A stretch of DNA of 64,000 nt from JAOAFZ01 sp964412815 (GTDB lineage Bacteria > Patescibacteriota > Microgenomatia > UBA1406 > GWC2-37-13), in NCBI GenBank assembly GCA_964412815.1, contig CAYPQF010000026.1:124001-188000 (forward strand), given 5' to 3'. Position 1 is the stretch's first letter. Every line of letters starts with the position of its first letter. Shown piece after piece: positions 1-6,601 of this stretch. Position numbers and translations under genes: made by a program. Below the pieces are notes generated by a model. The model was not told the DNA's origin and did no database searches. It worked only from the letters and a program-made list of their open reading frames with translations.

Positions 1-889
1 CGGCAATCTCTTTGGGGTCGTTCAGCAGCTGCCGTGCAAGTTGCAGATCTTCTTCCGGAGTTTTACCACGTCGGACTGTTCCGGCCAGCGGATATGTCTC
101 CATCACTTTATCTGCCATCTTAAACAACAGCTCCGGACTGGCACCAATAATCTTTTTTTCGTTAAACCGGACATAGTACATAAATGGTGATGGGTTGAGT
201 TTGCGTAACGCGCTGTAGATCGGCAGTGTATTCCCTTCGATGGTAAACTCCCGCTTAAACCCGACCTGGCACTGGAACGTGTTTCCCGCCCGGATCTCTT
301 CTTTAGTCTGCTCAACAATCCGGGCATGTTCTGCTTGAGAGAGGGTGTCACCCGTGCAATGTACGAGCGGATCGTGCAGAGTCGTCTGTTGTTTCAAAAG
401 CGGTGCAACCTCATTCAGCCGGCTGTCTTCGTAATAAAAGTAAAACAGCTCGTTGGTCATGGTATCGTGGACAAAGCCATCGGTATACACCCCGAACATC
501 AACGGAGCAAACCGGTCATGCTGTTTGAGCTGTAGAGACGGTTCGAAGAACATCATTGCCTCATAACTCATGTATCCCACCAGTCCTCCGGCATAGTTGC
601 GAGAGATCGTATCCTGCGGAATGAGCTCACGTAATGCATAATAAGGATTTTCAACCGGATAGGTGGTGCCATCAATAATCAGCGCATCGGCAGAGGCAGT
701 AATGATATGTTTGGGTGCAAAACCGATAATGGAGTACCGTGCCAGATGGCCCTCGTTCCCGAGCGATTCCAACAGATAACAGGTATTGTACGCTTCGTGG
801 ATCGCCTCAAAAAATTGATACAGATCAATATCCTCGGCAAATTTCCGGTAGGTTGGCTTCTTTCCGATCGTAAGTGGTGGCAGTTTCAT
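1..889 (-). CDS. trpE: Anthranilate synthase component I (TrpE), 3' end cut by window edge
   Basis: TrpE turns chorismate into anthranilate, the first step of tryptophan synthesis, using ammonia from a TrpG partner not in this window. About 296 N-terminal codons are present; the rest lies beyond the left edge. I read an LLES motif at residues 39-42, the tryptophan-binding element of feedback-inhibited TrpE. Further on come GNTFQCQ, NPSPFMYY, GASPELL and YPLAGTVRRG blocks of the chorismate-binding fold. LLES and the T-box upstream favour TrpE over PabB. The start is the ATG 6 bases after the T-box terminator T-run, with no visible Shine-Dalgarno. It is transcribed away from the aro operon. Confidence 0.9.
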   Translation of the reverse strand, partial: MKLPPLTIGKKPTYRKFAEDIDLYQFFEAIHEAYNTCYLLESLGNEGHLARYSIIGFAPKHIITASADALIIDGTTYPVENPYYALRELIPQDTISRNYAGGLVGYMSYEAMMFFEPSLQLKQHDRFAPLMFGVYTDGFVHDTMTNELFYFYYEDSRLNEVAPLLKQQTTLHDPLVHCTGDTLSQAEHARIVEQTKEEIRAGNTFQCQVGFKREFTIEGNTLPIYSALRKLNPSPFMYYVRFNEKKIIGASPELLFKMADKVMETYPLAGTVRRGKTPEEDLQLARQLLNDPKEIA

Positions 890-895
890 AGGCAC

Positions 896-953
896 AAAAA
901 AAACCTCATCATTACCCATCATACACGAGGTGTATGGTGAGCAAGGACGAGGT
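896..953 (-). terminator. T-box intrinsic terminator before trpE
   Basis: An 8-bp stem (953-946 with 910-903, one G-T pair) encloses a further hairpin, CATACAC/GTGTATG, and ends in eight T. It ends only a few bases before the trpE ATG, so default termination would silence the gene. Uncharged tRNA would favour the overlapping antiterminator. Confidence 0.85.
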
Positions 954-1166
954 CTTTCGTGGTGCCACCTTGCGATTGTTCACGCATTACTGCCTGAACC
1001 TTGGTAACTCTCTCTACTACTTAATTCGCGACAAGAGTCTGCACTGTGATAACGGAGTGCGTCCGGAGCTGGCTACTTTTTTTAGTGCGTTACCGCATCT
1101 AAAACCGGTTCACCAGTCAGCGTCGTCGGGCCCATTCTCCCGACTTATCCAGATGGAATGCTTTTC
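896..1166 (-). promoter_or_regulatory. T-box riboswitch controlling trpE
   Basis: The trpE leader has the signature of a tRNA-sensing T-box. Reading the minus strand, the T-box sequence AAGGTGGCACCACG lies at 971-958. It folds as an antiterminator: helix GCAAGG (973-968) with CCTTGC (946-941), a 7-base bulge TGGCACC (967-961), then ACGA (960-957) with TCGT (950-947). The competing terminator pairs ACCTCGTC (953-946) with GATGAGGT (910-903), followed by eight T (903-896), and uses bases of the antiterminator. A stem-III-like hairpin is at 999-978. A Stem-I closing helix GATAA/TTATC is at 1149-1145/1052-1048, with a distal hairpin at 1117-1104. The bulge TGGC would pair with a GCCA tRNA end, which fits the G73 of tRNA-Trp. 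I could not place the specifier codon with certainty. Confidence 0.88.
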
Positions 1167-1173
1167 AAATACT

Positions 1174-1201
1174 ATAATAACAGACCATTTGCAGAATGCA
1201 A
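1174..1201 (-). promoter_or_regulatory. Promoter of the trpE T-box transcript
   Basis: On the minus strand a -35 element TTGCAT (1201-1196) and a -10 element TATTAT (1179-1174) are 16 bases apart. Transcription would start near 1166 and give a leader of about 275 bases, the size expected for a T-box. Confidence 0.6.
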
Positions 1202-1239
1202 ACAGGAAACTGAGAGCTCTTGCTTGTTACTACGTAGGC

Positions 1240-1245
1240 TATAAT
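1240..1245 (+). promoter_or_regulatory. -10 element TATAAT, leaderless type
   Basis: A perfect TATAAT lies 5 bases before the ATG at 1251, so transcription would begin at or next to the start codon. The -35 region is weak. It is back to back with the trpE promoter, about 40 bases away. Confidence 0.5.
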
Positions 1246-1250
1246 AAAGT

Positions 1251-2027
1251 ATGAGCTTGGAGTTATCACACATCGGAAGGGAAGATCTAGCATTAACAGG
1301 TTTCGAAGCGAACATGAAACAACTGCTTCGTACCCTGGAAAAAAAAGGAACAGAATTACAGGCAGGCCCGTCGTTTGTTGTTTCAAGAGGCGATAAACCT
1401 TCTCTACAAGTAACTACTTTTGTTGACGGAAAGTACTATTATGTGATCGGCAGTGTTAACGGGCAGTTTGTGGGACGCCGCGTAGCAGAACGATCTGACA
1501 AAATGTTCAACATCGAGTTTAATGGACATATTCACATGTCACCTCAACATCCGGGCTTTTCTAATCAGTTGGAACAAGCATTTCATTATCTGCTCCAAAC
1601 CGTTGCCGATGCAGAACATAAAAAAGTAACGGTCTATGCAGAAAATCAGAACCGACGAGAGATGGAGCTCAGCGACTTGATGGGCGTACAGGATCAGGCA
1701 GCATTTGCAGCTGAACAGAAGCGCTGGCAGAGTATGTGGGGCGTGGATGGTAAACTCGGTTTTAAAAAAGTTCCTCTCAAAGAAAAAGGGTATAAAGATT
1801 TCAAACCGCGCAGATCAACTCCATTAAAAGCCCGCACCGAGGTTCATCTGTCTGTATCAGACATGCAGGAAAAAGGCAGAACACTCTCGGTACCTGTGGT
1901 TACGCAAGTTGTACCGCAGCCTGAGGTATCTGCAACCTTAACTCAAACCGAAGTGCAGTCATTACAGACTATGATTCAATCCGAACTCAACCCTCCTCCA
2001 ACTGCGCAGGCAGTTAACTCAGTTTGA
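1251..2027 (+). CDS. Unrecognised 258-aa protein
   Basis: I do not recognise a family. The product appears soluble, without signal peptide or membrane segment. Residues 1-130 look like a mixed alpha/beta domain (FVVSRGDKPSLQVTTFVDG, then YYYVIGSVNGQFVGRRV). Residues 130-200 are basic and polar, with a KGYKDFKPRRSTPLKAR stretch. The last 60 residues are rich in Thr, Gln, Pro and Val and are probably disordered. It sits between two regulated aromatic transcription units: it starts about 40 bases from the trpE promoter, and its stop codon overlaps the -35 box of the aro promoter. A regulatory or aromatic-metabolism role is only a guess from position. Confidence 0.7.
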   Translation: MSLELSHIGREDLALTGFEANMKQLLRTLEKKGTELQAGPSFVVSRGDKPSLQVTTFVDGKYYYVIGSVNGQFVGRRVAERSDKMFNIEFNGHIHMSPQHPGFSNQLEQAFHYLLQTVADAEHKKVTVYAENQNRREMELSDLMGVQDQAAFAAEQKRWQSMWGVDGKLGFKKVPLKEKGYKDFKPRRSTPLKARTEVHLSVSDMQEKGRTLSVPVVTQVVPQPEVSATLTQTEVQSLQTMIQSELNPPPTAQAVNSV

Positions 2028-2052
2028 CAACAGTATCATCATCAAGTAACAT
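2024..2052 (+). promoter_or_regulatory. Promoter of the aromatic operon leader
   Basis: A consensus -35 TTGACA (2024-2029) and a -10 TAACAT (2047-2052) are exactly 17 bases apart. The -10 ends 7 bases before the leader-peptide ATG, so the leader mRNA would start at or beside its own start codon. The -35 overlaps the stop codon of the preceding gene. Confidence 0.75.
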
Positions 2053-2059
2053 ACTAATT

Positions 2060-2134
2060 ATGAAGATGCAATCAGCATGGACATTTTTCTTCTTTTACTT
2101 TTTCCGCGTACAGCGGGGAGTAGCTCTATGCTGA
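2060..2134 (+). CDS. Aromatic amino-acid leader peptide (24 aa)
   Basis: This short ORF runs from ATG at 2060 to TGA at 2132-2134. It encodes one Trp (residue 7), then Phe 9-12, Tyr 13 and Phe 14-15: six Phe codons, one Tyr and one Trp in nine residues. That composition is the hallmark of pheL/trpL-type attenuator peptides. Its stop codon lies just upstream of an intrinsic terminator, and the coding part contains the strands that can form alternative hairpins. The peptide product itself probably has no function. No Shine-Dalgarno is visible; translation would start on a leaderless end. Confidence 0.85.
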   Translation: MKMQSAWTFFFFYFFRVQRGVALC

Positions 2135-2180
2135 AAAAGCAGAAGAAGAAACACCCCGCCGCAAGCGGGTTTTTTTTTTG
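2104..2180 (+). promoter_or_regulatory. Transcription attenuator of the aromatic operon
   Basis: Four strands can pair in two exclusive ways. Region 1 is CCGC (2104-2107), directly after the last Phe codon. Region 2 is GCGGGG (2113-2118). Region 3 is CCCCGC (2154-2159). Region 4 is GCGGG (2165-2169) followed by ten T. A ribosome stalled on the Phe/Tyr codons covers region 1, so 2:3 forms and transcription continues. A ribosome that reaches the stop codon at 2132 would cover region 2, leaving 3:4 to terminate. All pairings were read from the sequence; the mechanism is inferred from known trp/phe attenuators. Confidence 0.8.
2155..2179 (+). terminator. Attenuator terminator hairpin
   Basis: Stem CCCGC (2155-2159) pairs with GCGGG (2165-2169) around a 5-base loop and is followed by an uninterrupted run of ten T. 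It lies 37 bases before the DAHP synthase start. Confidence 0.85.
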
Positions 2181-2215
2181 GCCCTCACACCAGCAATTAT
2201 TATTTTTTTAGCCGT

Positions 2216-3157
2216 ATGAAAAAACCCAACCTCACCATCGTCGCCGGTCCCTGTTCGATTGATGAAAACAACATCAACGAGATTTATGAGATCGCCGACA
2301 TCACCATTACCAACACCGCCGGAATTTCCCAGCGTGCTATTGCCGGTACCCGTGTGGTAGGCATCAAGTCTCGTACCGAGCTGAACTCTCAAGGCAGCGG
2401 AATGGGAATCGATTTCGATGTCTTTATGCGAAATATGAACGCGTTGACCACTGGAGGATGTGTTCGGGAACTTGAAGTTCCTCCCAGTGTGCTGATGGCA
2501 GAACGGATTTATAAGGACACGGGAATGTTGATTGCGACAGAAGTCATGAACGCATTGATTCAATTACCTCAGTTTGGCGGCCGGATACCGGAAGGAAAAC
2601 TGATGCCATGGAATCCGGCTGTCGAACAGCTCGGCTGGCCGATTCTTCAGACCGCAGAGATCTGCCGGAAGTATGGCTGGAACCTGGGTATCAAGAACGG
2701 AAAATGGGTGGGAGAGCACGTTCATATGGCCAACACCGAAGACTATACCGGGGTTACCACCATGGAGAAAACCTGGTCCGGTCTTGCCAGCTATGCGGGC
2801 AATCTGAAGGGAGATATTGTGCTGATCCATCGCGGGGTTGATGTACCGGATAAAGGAGACTACCGGAATGCGCCTGTCCATAACATAGCAAAGCGCACAA
2901 AACAGGCAACAGGAGCAAAACTGTTCTTTGATCCCAGCCATGCCTATGGGCCCAAGATGCAGAAGCATATCGTCTATGCAGTCGTAGATGCCCTCGAGCT
3001 GAAAATGGAAGACGGCAGCTTCCTGTATGATGGTATACTAATCGAAACAGGAACATCGCAGACTGATACAGACCAGCACATTACGGTTAATGAGTTACGC
3101 TCACTGGTAACAGAGATTGCCCGGTTCAGAGAGCTGGTTAGTCCGGAACAATTGTAA
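2216..3157 (+). CDS. aroF: DAHP synthase, type I fold (divergent)
   Basis: This enzyme probably condenses phosphoenolpyruvate and erythrose-4-phosphate to DAHP, the entry step of the shikimate pathway. The N-terminal VAGPCSI and the C-terminal DPSHAYG are hallmark metal/substrate motifs of the type I DAHP/KDO8P synthase superfamily; IATEVMN resembles the TE-loop of that fold. At 313 aa it lacks the ACT or chorismate-mutase domain some relatives carry. The segment between residues 45 and 75 and the LMPWNP block differ from the usual alpha and beta subtypes, so it is a divergent member. Being first gene after the attenuator and upstream of pheA, tyrA and aroB strongly supports the role. The gene symbol is a family-level choice. 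Confidence 0.8.
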   Translation: MKKPNLTIVAGPCSIDENNINEIYEIADITITNTAGISQRAIAGTRVVGIKSRTELNSQGSGMGIDFDVFMRNMNALTTGGCVRELEVPPSVLMAERIYKDTGMLIATEVMNALIQLPQFGGRIPEGKLMPWNPAVEQLGWPILQTAEICRKYGWNLGIKNGKWVGEHVHMANTEDYTGVTTMEKTWSGLASYAGNLKGDIVLIHRGVDVPDKGDYRNAPVHNIAKRTKQATGAKLFFDPSHAYGPKMQKHIVYAVVDALELKMEDGSFLYDGILIETGTSQTDTDQHITVNELRSLVTEIARFRELVSPEQL

Positions 3158-3175
3158 TACACATTTATCTTATCT

Positions 3176-4027
3176 ATGAAAAAAGTCGCGTATCTGGGGA
3201 TTCCCGGTTCCTACTCACACCTTGCTGCCCAAGGCTATTATGGTGATGATGCCACCTATGTTGGCATGAAAACATTCCGGGATATCTTTACTTCAATCGA
3301 ACAACAGGAAGTCGCGTATGGCCTGATTCCCGTTGAAAACAGTCTGGCAGGTTCCGTCTACGATAACTACGATCTGCTCTACCATCATTCGGTGGCTGTA
3401 GTTGGTGAACATTACCTGAAGATTGATCTTCAGTTGCTGGGTACTAAATCGCAGATGCCACGGGAAACACGGATCAAACATATCAGCAAGGTCGTCTCTC
3501 ACTACAAGGCACTGGAGCAGTGTGAAGAGTACCTCACTACCCATCCGTGGATGAAAAAGGAAGTACAAACTGATACCGCAGGCTCTGCTAAATTTGTCGC
3601 TGATCAGAAAGATCCCTTCCTCGCCGCCATTGCCTCACGGGAGACCGCAGAAATCTACGGCCTGGAGATTATCGAAGAGAACGTCCACGATAATCCCTAT
3701 AACTACACCCGCTTTCTGGTGATAGCACCAGCCCATGAACAGGTGATTGATGCCAATAAATGCTCACTCATATTTACGCTCCCTCACACTCCGGGCAGTC
3801 TGTATAACGCACTTAAGGTACTGTCAGCCGCGGATCTGAATTTGATCAAGATCGAGTCCCGTCCAATTGCCGGAAAGCCGTTTGAGTACATCTTTTATGT
3901 TGATATTGAGTGGAAAGACAAGACTGTCGAGGATGTTCACCGGATTATCAATACCTTTGAAGGGAACACCAACACATTAAAAATTCTTGGCTTTTTTAAG
4001 TCAGGGACCATTCCCGTCCTCAAATGA
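3176..4027 (+). CDS. pheA: Prephenate dehydratase with ACT domain
   Basis: It converts prephenate to phenylpyruvate, the precursor of phenylalanine. The catalytic domain covers about residues 1-185 and starts with YLGIPGSYSH; the NYTRF block holds the Thr-Arg-Phe motif essential in this family. An ACT domain follows (about 195-275) with GSLYNAL and IESRP, the two motifs that bind phenylalanine, so feedback inhibition by Phe is expected. There is no chorismate mutase domain; that activity is fused to TyrA downstream. The stop overlaps the tyrA start by 4 bases, implying coupled translation. Confidence 0.95.
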   Translation: MKKVAYLGIPGSYSHLAAQGYYGDDATYVGMKTFRDIFTSIEQQEVAYGLIPVENSLAGSVYDNYDLLYHHSVAVVGEHYLKIDLQLLGTKSQMPRETRIKHISKVVSHYKALEQCEEYLTTHPWMKKEVQTDTAGSAKFVADQKDPFLAAIASRETAEIYGLEIIEENVHDNPYNYTRFLVIAPAHEQVIDANKCSLIFTLPHTPGSLYNALKVLSAADLNLIKIESRPIAGKPFEYIFYVDIEWKDKTVEDVHRIINTFEGNTNTLKILGFFKSGTIPVLK

Positions 4028-5148
4028 GTACATTACCGGAGTTACGTGAACAACTTGATGTGATTGATACACAGATTTTGCAATTGCTTGAACAACGATT
4101 CCGGATTACTGACGAAGTTGCCGTGGTCAAAAACCGGGAAAACGCACCCCTTACCGATCAGGTACGGGAAGATCAACTGATCGCACGTCTCAAACAGAAA
4201 GCAACCCATCCGGCACTCAAAGAATATATCGAGGATATCTATCGTCAGATTATGGAGTTAAACAAAAAAGCCCGACTGTTTAACAAAACACAGACTCTCC
4301 CGGTATCGCGCATCGGTATTATCGGTCTGGGAATGATTGGCGGATCAATCGTCAAGGCACTGAAGTCTAAAGGGGCAGCGGTTACCATCTCTACCCTCCA
4401 TCGCGACTCTGATGACCACGCGTATGGTCGCGAACACGGATACATTGATACTGAGTATTCTTCGTTACAGGATCTGGCAGAGCAATCTGACCTGCTGATT
4501 CTGGCAACACCGATCAATGTCACCCTGCAACTGGCAACAGAACTTGCCGCACTTACTCTGAGTCATCATCTGATCGTGATGGATGTAGCAAGTATTAAAT
4601 CCAAGATTGCCCATCTATTTGAGACACAACAGAATACCAATATCGATTTTGTCGCCACTCATCCGATGGCTGGATCGGAACAGACCGGCTTTGCCAATGC
4701 CAAAGCGATGATGTTTGTGCAAAAGCCTTGGGTAATTACCCGGCACGCCCACAACACAGAGAACGCAATTGAGACCGTCGAGTCCTGTATCGGTTACCTG
4801 GGTTCGCTGGTTGAACACACCACACCGGAAGAGCATGACAAACTGATCGCGTCTATATCCCATCTAGTCTTTATTGCCGCAACCGCACTCTTTGCATTCT
4901 GTAATGATCGTCATCCGGAAGCATTAAAACTTGCCGGTAGCGGTTTTGAATCTACTACCCGGCTGGCAAGCGGTAGTGCGGATATGCATGCTCAGATTGT
5001 TCACCATAATCAAACCCATATTACCTCGATGTATCAGGAATTTATTACCTTTCTCCAGCATATTTCTGTTACAGATATGACGAAGCAGGAGTACTTTGGA
5101 ACGTATAAACAGGCACGGGACCAATACATTGCATCCCGGGAAGGATAA
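4024..5148 (+). CDS. tyrA: Chorismate mutase / prephenate dehydrogenase fusion
   Basis: A bifunctional enzyme taking chorismate to prephenate and then oxidising it to 4-hydroxyphenylpyruvate for tyrosine. Residues 1-90 form an all-helical AroQ-type chorismate mutase (LREQLDVIDTQILQLLEQR, then IYRQIMELNKKAR). A Rossmann NAD site IIGLGMIGGS follows near residue 100, and THPMAGSEQTG is the conserved dehydrogenase substrate block. The length (374 aa) and domain order match the enterobacterial TyrA layout. The mutase here must also supply prephenate for PheA. The gene is the last one before the GC-rich island that separates it from aroB. Confidence 0.95.
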   Translation: MSTLPELREQLDVIDTQILQLLEQRFRITDEVAVVKNRENAPLTDQVREDQLIARLKQKATHPALKEYIEDIYRQIMELNKKARLFNKTQTLPVSRIGIIGLGMIGGSIVKALKSKGAAVTISTLHRDSDDHAYGREHGYIDTEYSSLQDLAEQSDLLILATPINVTLQLATELAALTLSHHLIVMDVASIKSKIAHLFETQQNTNIDFVATHPMAGSEQTGFANAKAMMFVQKPWVITRHAHNTENAIETVESCIGYLGSLVEHTTPEEHDKLIASISHLVFIAATALFAFCNDRHPEALKLAGSGFESTTRLASGSADMHAQIVHHNQTHITSMYQEFITFLQHISVTDMTKQEYFGTYKQARDQYIASREG

Positions 5149-5149
5149 G

Positions 5150-5177
5150 CTGAGTCCGGCGCATGCACCGGACTCAG
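5150..5177. repeat. Near-perfect inverted repeat
   Basis: CTGAGTCCGG (5150-5159) is the exact reverse complement of CCGGACTCAG (5168-5177). The 8-base centre contains GCATGC, so only one base pair of the 28-base palindrome is mismatched. It lies directly after tyrA. It could act as a terminator-like hairpin for either strand but has no T-run, or it may mark an end of the inserted segment. Confidence 0.8.
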
Positions 5178-5285
5178 AGAGGCGTGGAAAGGACAACGGC
5201 ATCAGGAGCCGTTCCCCAGCAGCGCCCGAAAGATCGCCGGCCCTACCACGGGGTGGCTGCAGAGGGCGACGATCGCGGCCAGAGC

Positions 5286-5462
5286 TCAGACCAGGAAGGT
5301 CTGGAACGTGAGCGTGGACTTGACCTGCGGATGGGCGTCCCTCGAGAACAGACGCACCACCAGCAGCAGGGCGGCACACGCTACCAGAATGGCAGCGCCG
5401 ACGTAGCCCCAGTTGGTCCCCGGTGGGAGAACCTGGGCAAGGGGCAGCAAACTCAGAACCAT
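5286..5462 (-). CDS. Small membrane protein, foreign-looking, stop-interrupted
   Basis: A 58-codon ORF on the minus strand with a GGAG ribosome-binding motif (5473-5470) 7 bases before its ATG. It encodes one clear hydrophobic helix (about residues 20-37: GAAILVACAALLLVV) followed by an RLFSRDAH segment. Codons end mostly in G or C (CTG, GTC, GCC, ACG), unlike the neighbours. In the same frame, after the TGA at 5288-5286, the reading continues as 27 further hydrophobic codons to a second TGA at 5204-5202. The gene may therefore be an 85-90 residue two-helix protein broken by a nonsense mutation. I do not recognise a family, and its expression is unproven. Confidence 0.45.
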   Translation of the reverse strand: MVLSLLPLAQVLPPGTNWGYVGAAILVACAALLLVVRLFSRDAHPQVKSTLTFQTFLV

Positions 5463-5521
5463 CGCGTTGCTCCTTCACGAGCCAGTTGAGAACCACTATT
5501 ATCAGTATTATAACTTATAGT

Positions 5522-6601
5522 ATGAAATCAGTCAGCATAACAATTCCAGTACCTACACAGGAATACGAAATCATAATCGGGAAAGACCTTACCAGTCAGA
5601 TAAATACCTTTATTCAGTCCCGGGTATTTTCGAAGGTATGTATTGTGACTGACGAGAATCTTGCCTCACAATACGGCAAGGAGTTATATACCAGCATCGA
5701 AGCCACTACCCATCTGATAACCGTACCCGCCGGAGAATCGAGTAAGCGAATTGAGACAATAGAAAACATATGGAAAGAGTTATTGTCATACCAGGTAGAC
5801 CGTCATACGTTGGTACTCAATCTGGGCGGCGGTGTGATTGGAGATATGGGAGGATTTGCGGCAAGTACCTATATGCGAGGAATTCCATTTATACAGGTTC
5901 CCACGACGCTCCTCTCAATGGTAGATGCCAGTGTAGGTGGAAAAACGGGTATTAATTTTGGTGAAATAAAAAACTTAATTGGATCGTTCCAGCAGCCGCA
6001 AAAAGTATTTATTGACACAACCTATCTCAAATCACTGTCTGACCGGGAGTTTTCATCAGGTTTTGCAGAGATCATTAAACACGGACTCATAGCAGATCCT
6101 GAATATTTTCGACAGGTAACGGAAAAAAAACCACGCGCATACTCACACACCGAACTGGAGGAGATCATTGCCCGTTCCTGCTATCTCAAGTCTTTAATTG
6201 TGGAGTCTGACGAGCAGGAAGCCGGTCCCCGAAAAAAACTGAACTTTGGACATACCATCGGCCATGCCATAGAAGCACTTTCTCATGAATCGGGTGAGCC
6301 CCTGCTGCATGGAGAAGCAATCGCCGTGGGAATGGTCGCCGAGGCGTACATCTCACAGCAACAGGGATACCTCGAACCCGAGGATGTTGCACTCATTGAA
6401 GAGTCTCTCGAAAAAGCATCGTTACCTACCCGCTTCAAAGGTGCATCCACAGCACAGATCGAAGAGAAGATGAAACATGATAAAAAGAATACGCAGGGTA
6501 GAATCAAATGGACATTACTGAAAGCGATGGGAGAAGCTGATTATAATATTGAGGTCGGAGAAACATACATTCAGGCCGCGCTCGAATACATCCGCTCATG
6601 A
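5522..6601 (+). CDS. aroB: 3-dehydroquinate synthase
   Basis: AroB cyclises DAHP to 3-dehydroquinate, step two of the shikimate pathway, using NAD and a divalent metal. The GGGVIGDMGGFAA, RGIPFIQVPTTLL and VDASVGGKTGIN blocks form the NAD/phosphate-binding core; NFGHTIGHAIE and HGEA carry metal-binding histidines. I start at ATG 5522 (MKSVSITIPV). The frame stays open upstream to 5423, but that extension reads through the GC-rich island and has no family similarity. 359 aa is normal length. The stop overlaps the aroA start by 4 bases. Confidence 0.96.
   Translation: MKSVSITIPVPTQEYEIIIGKDLTSQINTFIQSRVFSKVCIVTDENLASQYGKELYTSIEATTHLITVPAGESSKRIETIENIWKELLSYQVDRHTLVLNLGGGVIGDMGGFAASTYMRGIPFIQVPTTLLSMVDASVGGKTGINFGEIKNLIGSFQQPQKVFIDTTYLKSLSDREFSSGFAEIIKHGLIADPEYFRQVTEKKPRAYSHTELEEIIARSCYLKSLIVESDEQEAGPRKKLNFGHTIGHAIEALSHESGEPLLHGEAIAVGMVAEAYISQQQGYLEPEDVALIEESLEKASLPTRFKGASTAQIEEKMKHDKKNTQGRIKWTLLKAMGEADYNIEVGETYIQAALEYIRS

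Larger units (their letters stand above)
5149..5500. other. GC-rich island inside the aro operon
   Basis: The 370-base gap between tyrA and aroB differs from everything around it. By my count 121 of 180 bases in 5221-5400 are G or C (67%), while the flanking aro genes are visibly lower. It begins with a 28-base near-perfect inverted repeat and holds a minus-strand ORF with GC-ending codons and a good Shine-Dalgarno, a feature the native genes lack. It may be horizontally acquired or an assembly insertion. Confidence 0.7.

Noticed and set aside
5202..5288. UGA read as an amino acid (glycine or tryptophan) in the island ORF as evidence for a variant code
   Set aside because: Native genes end in TGA, including tight ATGA overlaps at 4024, 6598, 9209 and 23819, so UGA is a normal stop in this genome. 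A nonsense mutation or foreign origin explains the island better.
4924..5496. 190-codon minus-strand ORF spanning the end of tyrA and the GC-rich island
   Set aside because: It runs antisense through tyrA with no family features. The shorter ORF at 5286-5462, in another frame, has a Shine-Dalgarno, biased codons and a membrane helix.
5423..5521. Longer N-terminus for aroB starting at 5423
   Set aside because: The added 33 residues come from the GC-rich island and resemble no AroB; ATG 5522 gives the expected start.
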